Source of the DNA: Actinomycetes bacterium
Lineage (GTDB): Bacteria > Actinomycetota > Acidimicrobiia > Acidimicrobiales > RAAP-2
Length of the DNA stretch: 64,000 nucleotides
Assembly: GCA_021845725.1 (NCBI GenBank)
Contig: JAJZVL010000004.1
Location: 1-64,000 of the forward strand
Direction of reading: 5' to 3'
Both the position numbers and the translations under genes were made by a program. Under the pieces are notes generated by a model. It worked only from the letters and a program-made list of their open reading frames with translations. It made no database searches and was not told where the DNA came from. Below, in pieces: positions 7,571-15,907 of the stretch. Within the stretch, counting starts at the first letter, position 1, and the number at the start of each line of letters is the position of its first letter.

Positions 7571-8266
7571 ATGGGGTTCTCGGCGCCAGCAGGTTCGAGG
7601 CGGCCGTGTTTGCCGCCTACGACCGCCGAACCCACCTGGCGACGCCAGCCCGCCGTCCCCCCGATCACGCGACCGACGCCGTCTACGCGGCCGCCCGGAT
7701 GTTCTGCGCCAACGGGGCGCAACGCGGTGCCGACATCTCCGGAGCAGTGTTCGCCTACCACCACGCGTCCTGGTACGTGACAGAGGCCCTTGCCCTCACC
7801 CAGCCCTACGGGCAGACCCAGGCCTAGTCGCCGCCGCCGTCGGCACGGCGGGGGGGTCGCGTTCGACTGCGCCCTCGCCCGGGTCGGCGGGCCCGATATC
7901 CGGGCCGGGTAGACCTCAGGGGTCGGCTCCGACTGCTCCTGGCTCACACAGGCTGCGTACAAGGTGGCGAGGATCGCCCTTACCCGCACCGCCCAAGAGC
8001 AGTGCGACGCGGAGCCATAGGTTGCACTGAACACGCCACTCCAGCCCGGCGACCTCGTCTTCTTCGGGAACGGTCCCACGGACGTGTCGCACGTCGGGAT
8101 CTACGTCGGTGTCCAAGGCGGCCAGAGCGTCATGGTCGACGGGCCCCATACCCGCGCCGACGTCATGGTCGAGCGCTTCCCGGATGCGGGCGGTTCGACA
8201 TGGGGCGGAGAGACCTATCTGGGCGCGACAGCACGTCGCCGCTTCCTCGCTTGTGGTGTCCCTCGT
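7571..8266 (+). pseudogene. Lytic transglycosylase / NlpC-P60 (C40) cell-wall hydrolase, broken
   Basis: Two degraded domains lie in order. Positions 7590-7827 encode the end of a lytic transglycosylase (FEAAVFAAYDRR, DAVYAAARMFCANGA, AVFAYHHASWYVTEALAL). Positions 7856-8252, in another frame, encode an NlpC/P60 peptidase: DCSWLTQAAYKVA with the catalytic Cys, then LQPGDLVFFGNGPTDVSHVG with the catalytic His. In-frame TAG codons occur at about 7913 and 8021. Bifunctional proteins of this build are typical of actinobacterial conjugative elements, where they open the cell wall for the transfer channel. The 5' end was lost at the neighbouring IS fragment. Confidence 0.78.
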
Positions 8267-8290
8267 TATCGGCGGCGCGAGCCGGAGTCC

Positions 8291-8875
8291 CTATCCGGGA
8301 TCGTCGACGACGTCGACGATCCCGCTCGGAGCTTCGAGGAGCATGACAGTCCGGTGGGCCGCCTCGTCGACATGGATGCGGGGCGGGTCCGGTCGCGTGA
8401 CCGGGTAGTAGGTGCCGGGGCCGAACAACTGGCCATAACGGACGACGACGCCACCTGCGTCGAGCACCGAGCGCTCGAGGAACGCGACCGCTTCACCACC
8501 GTCGCCGGGGAGCGTCCAGGCGACGCTCTGGGCGATCACCCGGGCGCTGCAGGTGCACGCTGCATCGACAAGGTTCGTCGTCCCCTCGCGCCGCATCCGG
8601 CTGTTGGCCGCGGCCTGCTCGCGGACCTGTGCGACGTCGTCGGGCAGGTCGGTGAGCTGATGGACCACGACGTCAGGGGAAAAACCAGCCACGGCCCGGA
8701 ACAGCGCGTCGCGCTCGAAGACGTCGCAGAAAACCGGCTCAGCACCGACGTGTCGCAACCAGTCCGCCTTCCCCGGGGTGCGGGTCATCCCTGCCACGTC
8801 GTGACCCCCTTCGACGAGCAACGGCACGAGGTGGCGACCGATCACACCGGTCGCGCCTGCCACGAAGATCCGCAC
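8291..8875 (-). CDS. NAD(P)-binding SDR-family protein
   Basis: This 194-residue protein has a Rossmann N-terminus (IFVAGATGVIGRHLVPLLV) and SDR-like features: FCDVFERDALF, then VVVHQLTDLP, and VIAQSVAWTLPGDGG. It ends near residue 194, after IHVDEAAHRTVMLLE. Many epimerase-like relatives run to 230-300 residues, so the C-terminal substrate-binding part is short, either natively or by truncation. The gene is convergent with the decayed cell-wall hydrolase and 9 bp downstream of the MFS remnant. The substrate cannot be told from the sequence. Confidence 0.75.
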   Translation of the reverse strand: MRIFVAGATGVIGRHLVPLLVEGGHDVAGMTRTPGKADWLRHVGAEPVFCDVFERDALFRAVAGFSPDVVVHQLTDLPDDVAQVREQAAANSRMRREGTTNLVDAACTCSARVIAQSVAWTLPGDGGEAVAFLERSVLDAGGVVVRYGQLFGPGTYYPVTRPDPPRIHVDEAAHRTVMLLEAPSGIVDVVDDPG

Positions 8876-8884
8876 TGATCGATG

Positions 8885-9895
8885 CTACGTGCCGGGCGCC
8901 AGCCGACCGTGGTCCGGCTCAGCTCGCCAGGTGAAGCCCCGGAGCTCTTGGAGGTAGAGGATCATGACGAACAGCTCCCCGTAGAAACCGAGGTTGATGC
9001 ACAGTCCCACGGCAGTGGCCGACGAGAACGTGGGTGAGGAGAACGGCCCCAGCGCCAGCATGGGGTCACCCACCCGGTGCTCGATGACGACGAACGCGCC
9101 TGCGGCCACACGGCCAGACCAGTCGTCACCACCGGTCGCGCCCAGCCAGATGCACCGGCCTCGATGAGCGCGACGGTGAGGCCGTCCAGCGACGCGACCC
9201 CGGCGAGCTGGCCGGCGCCGTCGGTGCCATGTGGCCTACGTGGCGGGGAGGGCAGGAACCGGGCCGCAAGAGCCAGACCGCCGGCTCCGGATGGGGACGT
9301 TCACGAGAACACCGAGCGCCACCCGAGACCCGACACGAGCGCCCCGCCCACCACCGGGCCGGCACCAGCAGCGATGCCGGCCACCGCGCCCCGGATCCCA
9401 ACGGCCCGACGCCGGGTTGCCTGGTCGGGGTAGGCGGCCTGCAGCAGCGAGAAAGAGGCGGGCACTGCGAGAGCTGCGCCGAGTCCCTGAATGCCGCGCG
9501 CGGCTATGAGCAGGCCGGTGGTGGGAGCGAGCCCGCAGGAGAGCGACGAGACAGCGAAGACGGCCATCCCGACCTGGAACACCGCTTTCGCCCCCCGGCG
9601 GTCCCCGAGCGCGCCAGCCGAGAGCAGCAGCGCGCCGAAGACAAGGCTGTAGGCGTCGACGATCCACTGCAACCCGCTCGTCGAGGTGTGCAGGCTCTTC
9701 GAGAGCGCGGGGAGCGCGACGTTGACGACCATGGTGTCGAGGATCACCATGACGTACCCGACGCAGATCGCCACGAGCGGCCACAGGGAAGGCCGCCCCC
9801 GTGGTCGGCTGGCAGCGCCGTCGATCGTGCTCTCGGCCTCCGGTGCCCCACCCGCCGGTCTCTTGGCGGGATGCTTCGCTCTGCCCCGAAGTGTG
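8885..9895 (-). pseudogene. MFS exporter (DHA2/EmrB-QacA type), frameshifted
   Basis: The 5' part (9895 to about 9301) reads as an intact drug:H+ antiporter N-terminus: WPLVAICVGYVMVILDTMVV with the motif-D1 region NVALPAL, then ALLLSAGALGDRRGAK (motif A) and GPVVGGALVSGLGWRSVF (motif C). The frame then breaks, and only scattered pieces follow in other frames, such as the segment around 8950-9080 (SATAVGLCINLGFYGELFVM). About 14 transmembrane segments are expected, and several are missing. It diverges from the ArsR-like gene at 9907, the usual regulator-exporter layout. Confidence 0.8.
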
Positions 9896-9906
9896 CACGC
9901 ATTAGC

Positions 9907-10668
9907 GTGGTGGAAGTGGTTGGCGACGCTGTGGTGGCAGGGGACGTCGATATCGCCCCGGTTGCCGCCCTGATGGGCGAACCGGCGCGCGCCGCGGTAC
10001 TGATGGCGCTTCTCGACGGCCGGGCGCTCGCCGCGAGCACGCTGGCCGCAGAGGCCGGGGTGGCTCCCTCCACGCTCTCCGCGCACCTGGCTCGCCTGGT
10101 CGACGGCGGCCTGGTGAGCGTCGAGGCCTCGGGCCGCAACCGGTACTTCCGCATCACCCGCTCCGAGGTCGCGGACGCGCTCGAGACCCTCGCCCGCCTC
10201 GCCCCTGCCCAGCAGGTCCGCTCGCTTCGCCAGGGGACCCATGCCGAGGCGATCCGGCGGGCCCGGACCTGCTACGACCACCTGGCTGGCCGACTCGGTG
10301 TCGCCGTGTGCGACGGGCTCGTCGCCGCCAACGTGCTCCGGGTCGAAGAGGATCCCGGAGACCGGCCCGATCCGGTCCTCGGAGCAGGACGCTCCCGGCG
10401 CTACGTGCTCACGAAGAGCGGTAGGGCGAGGCTCGTCGAGCTCGGGGTCGACGTGGAGGCAACGGGGCGCCGCCCGCTCACGCTCTACTGCCTCGACTGG
10501 AGCGAGCAGCGCCCCCATCTCGCCGGAGCGCTCGGAGCAAGCCTGCTGCGCCGCTTCGTCGAGCTCGGCTGGGTGACGAGAGGCGATCGGCGGGTGGTGA
10601 ATGTCACCGACGCCGGGCGCAGGGGACTCGTTGCCGAGATGGGAGTGGACCCCGACGCCTGGGCCTGA
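9907..10668 (+). CDS. ArsR-family regulator
   Basis: This 253-residue protein has an ArsR-type winged helix at about residues 20-90: ALMGEPARAAVLMALLDGRA, then AEAGVAPSTLSAHLARLVDG and the wing (LVSVEASGRNRYFRI). A long C-terminal region has a second helical segment and a wing-like end (LLRRFVELGWVTRGDRRVVN). It resembles the ArsR-like regulators that pair with MFS exporters. It diverges from the broken exporter at 8885-9895, so its natural target is probably lost. The start chosen is GTG 9907; GTG 9910 is equally possible. No heavy-metal CxC motif is present. Confidence 0.82.
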   Translation: MVEVVGDAVVAGDVDIAPVAALMGEPARAAVLMALLDGRALAASTLAAEAGVAPSTLSAHLARLVDGGLVSVEASGRNRYFRITRSEVADALETLARLAPAQQVRSLRQGTHAEAIRRARTCYDHLAGRLGVAVCDGLVAANVLRVEEDPGDRPDPVLGAGRSRRYVLTKSGRARLVELGVDVEATGRRPLTLYCLDWSEQRPHLAGALGASLLRRFVELGWVTRGDRRVVNVTDAGRRGLVAEMGVDPDAWA

Positions 10669-10708
10669 GCGAGCTCGTGATGCCCACCCGTGCACCGGCC
10701 GCCAAGCG

Positions 10709-11482
10709 TCAATACCCGGCGAGCAGGGACCGGAGCGTGGCGAGCACCTCGACACCTCCTGGGGCAGCAAGGCGCCGGGGATCACCAGGCTGGCGGCCCC
10801 AGACCAGGAGCAGGCGAGCTGCCACATCCCCGACGACCGCGGGCTCCAGGTCGGCGTCGCTTCGCTCGAGGCGAGGCCCGTCGCCGTCGACGACCACGGC
10901 CAGGTCACTCGCACCCGGCGCGGCGATGGCCGCGGAGAACCCGGCCGGCGCCGCGGCGCCGCGGGAGACGAGGGCTCGTCCGAGGACCGTCACGGCATGG
11001 TCGGTGAGCTCGGATTGGCCGAGCAGGCTCTGGCTGGTCTCGTCGTCGCCGACCAGGTCGAAGCGGTGCAGGGCGAGCTCGCTGCGTAGGTGGGTGACGA
11101 AGCTGCCCACTGCCATCTGGCGCCCGGTCCACGGCACCACCGCATCGGGCTCTGCGCCGAGCACCGTGTCGAGCACTTCCGCCACCCGCTCGATGGCACG
11201 CGGGAGCGCGGCACGGAGCGCGGCATCCTCCATCGCCCGGTAGGGGGCTTCCCGCTCCTCGAAGCCCCTGGTCGCCGGCACCGGCCGGCCCTCTCCGCAG
11301 GCTTCCAGGTTGAGGGCGATCTCGAGCGCACCGGCACCGAGATGGGCCGCCAGCTCATGGGCCCGCCACAGCGCACACCCGGTCAGGGCATCGGGTGCGG
11401 TCGCCTCCAAGGCTTCGAGGAACGCCGCGGCTTCGACGGCAAAGCCGTCCGAGGGGCGGGCAGCAACAGGTTCAGCGCGCAT
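10709..11482 (-). CDS. Mycothiol-dependent maleylpyruvate isomerase-like protein
   Basis: This 257-residue protein belongs to the MDMPI/DinB-like metalloenzyme superfamily common in actinobacteria. The N-terminal helical bundle contains ALWRAHELAAHLGAGALEIA with a metal-type His. A second cluster is at TGRQMAVGSFVTHLRSELAL followed by HRFDLVGDDE, and the C-terminal MDMPI_C-like part ends LLLVWGRQPGDPRRL. Family members are thought to use mycothiol, but the substrate here is unknown. The ATG at 11482 is preferred over a GTG 102 bp upstream, because family similarity begins at about this point. The (GAGCGG)14 tract begins 110 bp upstream. Confidence 0.78.
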   Translation of the reverse strand: MRAEPVAARPSDGFAVEAAAFLEALEATAPDALTGCALWRAHELAAHLGAGALEIALNLEACGEGRPVPATRGFEEREAPYRAMEDAALRAALPRAIERVAEVLDTVLGAEPDAVVPWTGRQMAVGSFVTHLRSELALHRFDLVGDDETSQSLLGQSELTDHAVTVLGRALVSRGAAAPAGFSAAIAAPGASDLAVVVDGDGPRLERSDADLEPAVVGDVAARLLLVWGRQPGDPRRLAAPGGVEVLATLRSLLAGY

Positions 11483-11591
11483 GGCGAAAAGGCTAAGCGG
11501 CAGATTCTTCGGGCTAGCCCGAATCGTCTCTGCGGCAACGGCTTCGACCGCATCGGGGCCCGCAGGGACCAACTGCTCGCTCAAGCTCCGT

Positions 11592-11675
11592 GAGCGGGAG
11601 CGGGAGCGGGAGCGGGAGCGGGAGCGGGAGCGGGAGCGGGAGCGGGAGCGGGAGCGGGAGCGGGAGCGGGAGCGG
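11592..11675. repeat. (GAGCGG)14 hexanucleotide tandem repeat
   Basis: Fourteen uninterrupted copies of GAGCGG span 84 bp. The tract is upstream of the MDMPI-like gene and outside any convincing coding region. Perfect copies suggest a recent or ongoing slippage tract, so its length probably varies between isolates. Confidence 0.95.
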
Positions 11676-11949
11676 GACGTTCACTGAAACCCAAGTGCGA
11701 GGTACGACCATCGATGAGATGGGGCGGCCGACGCCAAGTCGAGGGGCCTACCTCGCGATCACCGCACACACTTCTCCCCGGAGAAGAGAATCCGCAGGTC
11801 GATCGGGATGCCGAGTAATCGCCCTCCCGCTCGCCTCCGGGCGCGATCCCGTCGAGATCTCCTTGATCAGGGCACTGCATACGCATGCCCTGTGCATGCA
11901 TGCGCAACTCGACGTCGACCGGCCGCATCGCGGCGCGCCGGTCTACGCC

Positions 11950-12206
<257 letters not shown>

Positions 12207-12260
12207 GCGGAGACCACAGGATACCAGCACGCGCTGACTGCTGCTACCGCCCCTCGCCCT

Positions 12261-12599
12261 TCAGCTCTCCGCGGAGCCCCCGGGCTCCCGGGGGGCCTCA
12301 GGCGTTCCAGAGCCCGCGAAGTCCCCAGGCTCCGGAGACTCCGCACCCAAATCGATGGGGCCATGCTCCGCTTCGTGGGCCTTGAGCGACGCCACGATCC
12401 TTTCTGCGTCTGCGTCTGCAGTTGGAGCTGCCCGTCCCGAACGCTGTGCGTAGACAACAGCCCCGAGATTGCGAAGCAGGATGTCAGCCGCCCGCTTGGC
12501 CTGGATGGCATCGAGCTTCGCCTGGCCTCGCTGTGCCGCGTCCTTCGCGGCGGCCGTCGCGCTCGCTGCTTGCGTCTTCACCTTGTCGAGCAATCCCAC
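12261..12599 (-). CDS. Small actinobacterial protein of unknown function
   Basis: This is a 112-residue cytoplasmic protein. The N-terminal half is a charged amphipathic helix (LLDKVKTQAASATAAAKDAA, then GQAKLDAIQAKRAADILLRN) followed by GAVVYAQRSGRA. The C-terminal 40 residues are acidic, Pro/Gly-rich and probably disordered. Similar short helix proteins are common in actinobacteria, but I know of no assigned role. The start is GTG with AAAGGTGAG before it. It stands alone between the tRNA and the UPF0182 gene, transcribed in the same direction as both. Confidence 0.75.
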   Translation of the reverse strand: MGLLDKVKTQAASATAAAKDAAQRGQAKLDAIQAKRAADILLRNLGAVVYAQRSGRAAPTADADAERIVASLKAHEAEHGPIDLGAESPEPGDFAGSGTPEAPREPGGSAES

Positions 12600-12703
12600 G
12601 ACTCACCTTTCCACTCGTCTCGCCATGAATGTGGTTCGCATGGGACGGGCGGAGGAGCCCCTGGTCATCGTCCCTCGTTGCGTTCCGTGCTCCTCACTCT
12701 GTG

Positions 12704-15700
12704 TCAAGTCTCGTTCGCCGGGGTCGTCGCCGTCGAGACAGGGCTCCCTGAAGCGTTGAACGAGGATCCGCCAGAGCCTCCTACGCCCGCGCTCAGCCCT
12801 GCGTTGGAACGCCCTGTTCCGGACAAGCTCGCGGACGTCGTCGAGGTCGGGGATCGTGTCGAGACAGACGGGGCCGAAGCTGCAGATCCCGCAGGCGACG
12901 AGCTAGCCGATCCCCTTGACGAAGTAGGCGGGGATGCTCTTGCTCCGTGGCTGAGCCCAGACGCCTTCGAAGCTTCGCCGAGGAGCGCCGATGCCTCTGC
13001 CATGGCTGCCTGCGCTGCGGTCACCTCCCTCTGGTAGCCACCGAGGTCGGATGCCTTCAGGTCGGTCTTCGCCTTGGTGAAGTCCGTAGCTGCCTGCGCG
13101 AGCAGCGCCCGTGCCTTCGCGATGTCGGACGATGTCGCCTTCCCTGATGGGGATGGGGCAACAGCAGGCGAATTCGGTGTTGTCGTGAGGTTGCCACCCG
13201 TAGTCCTGAGTGACGTTCCGAGCAGGGCGTTCAGCGTGGCATCAAGTGTCGGCTCCATCCGCACCTGCTGCCCGAGCACGGCGATCACATACTTGAGCTG
13301 CGGCTGCGGGATCGTCTTCGACTCGACATACAGCGGACGCACGTACAAGACCGACCGACCCACCAAGACAGGAAGGATGTTACCGAGAAGGACGTTGGAC
13401 CCCTCTTTGTTGAGGAGGGTGATCTTGCTCGACACTGTCGTTGTCGTCTCGATCTCGTTGTCTGCGATCACCGGTCCGATCCTGCTCGCGCCCGGTGGCG
13501 TTTCGTACACGTGCAGCTGGCCGAACTGGGTCGGGCTCGAGTCGCCCACGAGCAGCGCGCGCAGTAGCTGGCTGTCACTGTCTCCGGAACCGGCAGGGAC
13601 GTAGGCATCGGTGACCGTGAGCGACTGTGTCGTCTGTCCCGGTAGGGATTCCACCTGGTAGACGGGTGTCATCGGCTGGTAGGAGCCGCCGACGACCTGC
13701 CCCTGCTGGTTCACGACGTACCTGTAGTTGAGAGGATGTGTCGGGGAGCCGACGCCCGTGGTCGGAGAGACGAGCCACGCGTCGCCCGCACTGTAGAACT
13801 GTGAGGGTGTCGTGATGTGGTATCTGCCGTAGATCGCCGCCTGCACCGCGAAGAGGTCGTTGCCGTATCGAAGCTGAGAGCGAATCGACGGCGGCATGGC
13901 GGACTCGGGGGTGAACAAGCCGGGGAACGCAGCCCTGTACGCCTCCAAGATCGGGTCACGATCCATCGCGTAGAACGTGATCTTTCCGCTGTATGCATTG
14001 ACGGTGGCGACCACTGAGTTGCGTACGTAGTTGAAGCTGGAGGGCAGACCAGAGGTGTCCGGCAGGTTCTGAGTGTCCGCGTTCTGCGAGTACGGATAAT
14101 TCGCGGTGGTCGTGTAGCCATTCAGAACCCAGTCGACGTGCCCGTCGACCAGGATGGGATAAGGCTTGGAGTCGAAACTCAAGAACGGCGCGACCTTCTT
14201 CGCCATTGTGCGAACGTCCCGGACGAACATCATCCTTGACTGCGGCGTCACCAGGTTGGAGAGCAGGAGATTGAGATCACCGAACCTGAGCGCGAAGGCG
14301 GCTCTGGTCAGGAAGGAGCCGATGCGCACGCCGCCACTTCCCCGGTAGTGGCCCTCGACGTCTGCGCCTGTCGGGCGCTGGCCGTCGAGCTCGGGCTGCC
14401 GGGTGTCCGCGATCACGTAGCCCGGCTGGTTGACACCGAAGTAGATGGCGGGCTGGCGAAGCTTCGGGAAGCCCCTCGCAGACCTTGGAGGCACATCACT
14501 GATCGCGAAGACTGGGTTCCCCTTCGCGGTCGCGTGGTTCGCTTCTGCCAAGACCAGGCCCTCTCCATGCGTGTATTGCAGGTGCAAGTTGACCCAGTTG
14601 GAAGACGGAAGGTTTGTCGGGTCGATCTGACGAACGCCCACGATGGCGGGCCGGACGGTCCCGTGTGTTGTGTACCCCTCGACCTGGACGGTCTGGAACG
14701 TGTAGTACCCACTGATGGCCTGCTTGACCTGGAAGTCTGCCAACGAGATCTTTGTGCTCGGGTCCCAGAGGCGGATGTTGTTCAGCGTTGTGAGGCTGGC
14801 GTCGATTGTGGAGGTCGGCGGCACTGTGCTATCCGGGTACTTCGTCGTGACCTTCACGTGATCGAGACCGTACGCATAGCGCGTGGCTGCGATGTTGCGC
14901 GCGATGTAGGGATGCTCGAGCGTGCTCTGCGCAGGATTCACCTTCAACGCCTGGAGAACCGCGGGGTAGATCACGCCGATGACGAGCGCGACGAACCCCC
15001 ACAGACCGACGGCCAGGACCGGCAGCGTCCACCCCTGACGCCGAACGTTGTAGAGGAGGATCACGGCAGCGAACAGCGAGACGAAGAAGAGAACGTCCAG
15101 GGCCGGCAGCCTCGCGTGCACATCGGTGTACGTGGCGCCCTCCACGTAACCGCTCGTGGAGAGGTCGAGGGAATAACGCGAGAGCTCGTAGCCGCCGGCT
15201 TTCGCCAATGCAACAAGCGCGAGGAGCACGGATAGGTGGACCTTCACGGCGGGTCTCACCCGCGGCGTCGCGTGAAACCGAATTCCGCCGTTCAGGTAGT
15301 GGAAGAAAGCGGTCAGGACGAGCACCACGGCGAGAGATGCGAGGGTCCAGTCGACGAGGAACTGCAGGAAGGGCAGGGCGAAGACGAAAAAACCATCGTT
15401 GAGACCGAATTGCGGGTCGGAGTGCGGGAATGGCATGGCATGGGTGAAGAGCAGCCAGCTGTTCCATTGCCCGACCGCCGAGGAGGCTGCGATGAGCGCC
15501 GCGACAAGGGCCAGGACGGCGTACACACGCCCTGCGTACGGCCGCACCGTTCGCTGGTAGCGACGAACGAGCTCATCCTCGGGCTCGAGGGACGGCGCGT
15601 GGGCAGCGATCCGGTCACTGATCACCAGGTTCACCCACAGGAGGACGAAGAACGCCGCACCGAAGCTCGCGAAGAGGCCAACCTTCACCGCGAGGAGGGT

Positions 15701-15880
15701 GGACCATACGCCGTGGAACCCCACCGAGGAGAACCAAAGGCTGTCGGTGTAGAGCCCGGCAAGTGATCGAAGTGAGCCGAGCAAGACGATCAGGACGACG
15801 ACGACGCCGATGATCCAACGCCGTGCGTGGCGAGCCCGCGGTCTCGCGACACGGGAGGGGACGTCAGGCGGCGTTCTCAC
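12704..15880 (-). CDS. UPF0182-family large membrane protein
   Basis: This 1058-residue protein has an N-terminal membrane part of about seven hydrophobic segments (the first is IIGVVVVLIVLLGSLRSLAG; the last few end near residue 310), followed by a large, mostly extracytoplasmic domain. Family anchors include GLYTDSLWFSSVGFHGVWST, YIARNIAATRYAYGLDHV and YAMDRDPILEAYRAAFPGLF. UPF0182 proteins occur across actinobacteria and cyanobacteria, and their function is unknown. The C-terminal 120 residues are Ala/Ser/Gly-rich and low complexity. The start is GTG at 15880. It may be transcribed with the DivIVA gene, which ends 27 bp upstream. Confidence 0.92.
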   Translation of the reverse strand: MRTPPDVPSRVARPRARHARRWIIGVVVVLIVLLGSLRSLAGLYTDSLWFSSVGFHGVWSTLLAVKVGLFASFGAAFFVLLWVNLVISDRIAAHAPSLEPEDELVRRYQRTVRPYAGRVYAVLALVAALIAASSAVGQWNSWLLFTHAMPFPHSDPQFGLNDGFFVFALPFLQFLVDWTLASLAVVLVLTAFFHYLNGGIRFHATPRVRPAVKVHLSVLLALVALAKAGGYELSRYSLDLSTSGYVEGATYTDVHARLPALDVLFFVSLFAAVILLYNVRRQGWTLPVLAVGLWGFVALVIGVIYPAVLQALKVNPAQSTLEHPYIARNIAATRYAYGLDHVKVTTKYPDSTVPPTSTIDASLTTLNNIRLWDPSTKISLADFQVKQAISGYYTFQTVQVEGYTTHGTVRPAIVGVRQIDPTNLPSSNWVNLHLQYTHGEGLVLAEANHATAKGNPVFAISDVPPRSARGFPKLRQPAIYFGVNQPGYVIADTRQPELDGQRPTGADVEGHYRGSGGVRIGSFLTRAAFALRFGDLNLLLSNLVTPQSRMMFVRDVRTMAKKVAPFLSFDSKPYPILVDGHVDWVLNGYTTTANYPYSQNADTQNLPDTSGLPSSFNYVRNSVVATVNAYSGKITFYAMDRDPILEAYRAAFPGLFTPESAMPPSIRSQLRYGNDLFAVQAAIYGRYHITTPSQFYSAGDAWLVSPTTGVGSPTHPLNYRYVVNQQGQVVGGSYQPMTPVYQVESLPGQTTQSLTVTDAYVPAGSGDSDSQLLRALLVGDSSPTQFGQLHVYETPPGASRIGPVIADNEIETTTTVSSKITLLNKEGSNVLLGNILPVLVGRSVLYVRPLYVESKTIPQPQLKYVIAVLGQQVRMEPTLDATLNALLGTSLRTTGGNLTTTPNSPAVAPSPSGKATSSDIAKARALLAQAATDFTKAKTDLKASDLGGYQREVTAAQAAMAEASALLGEASKASGLSHGARASPPTSSRGSASSSPAGSAASAPSVSTRSPTSTTSASLSGTGRSNAGLSAGVGGSGGSSFNASGSPVSTATTPANET

Positions 15881-15907
15881 GCAGGAAAGCCTAAAACCCG
15901 TCCACGC

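Noticed and set aside
9229-9906. Long N-terminal extension of the ArsR-like regulator
   Set aside because: It lies opposite the recognisable MFS exporter sequence and has no domain; the winged helix begins soon after GTG 9907.
11590-11687. Poly-(Gly-Ser) or Pro-Ala proteins read from the (GAGCGG)14 tract
   Set aside because: Any frame through a hexamer repeat gives a simple peptide. No start with a ribosome site and no flanking domain supports a gene.
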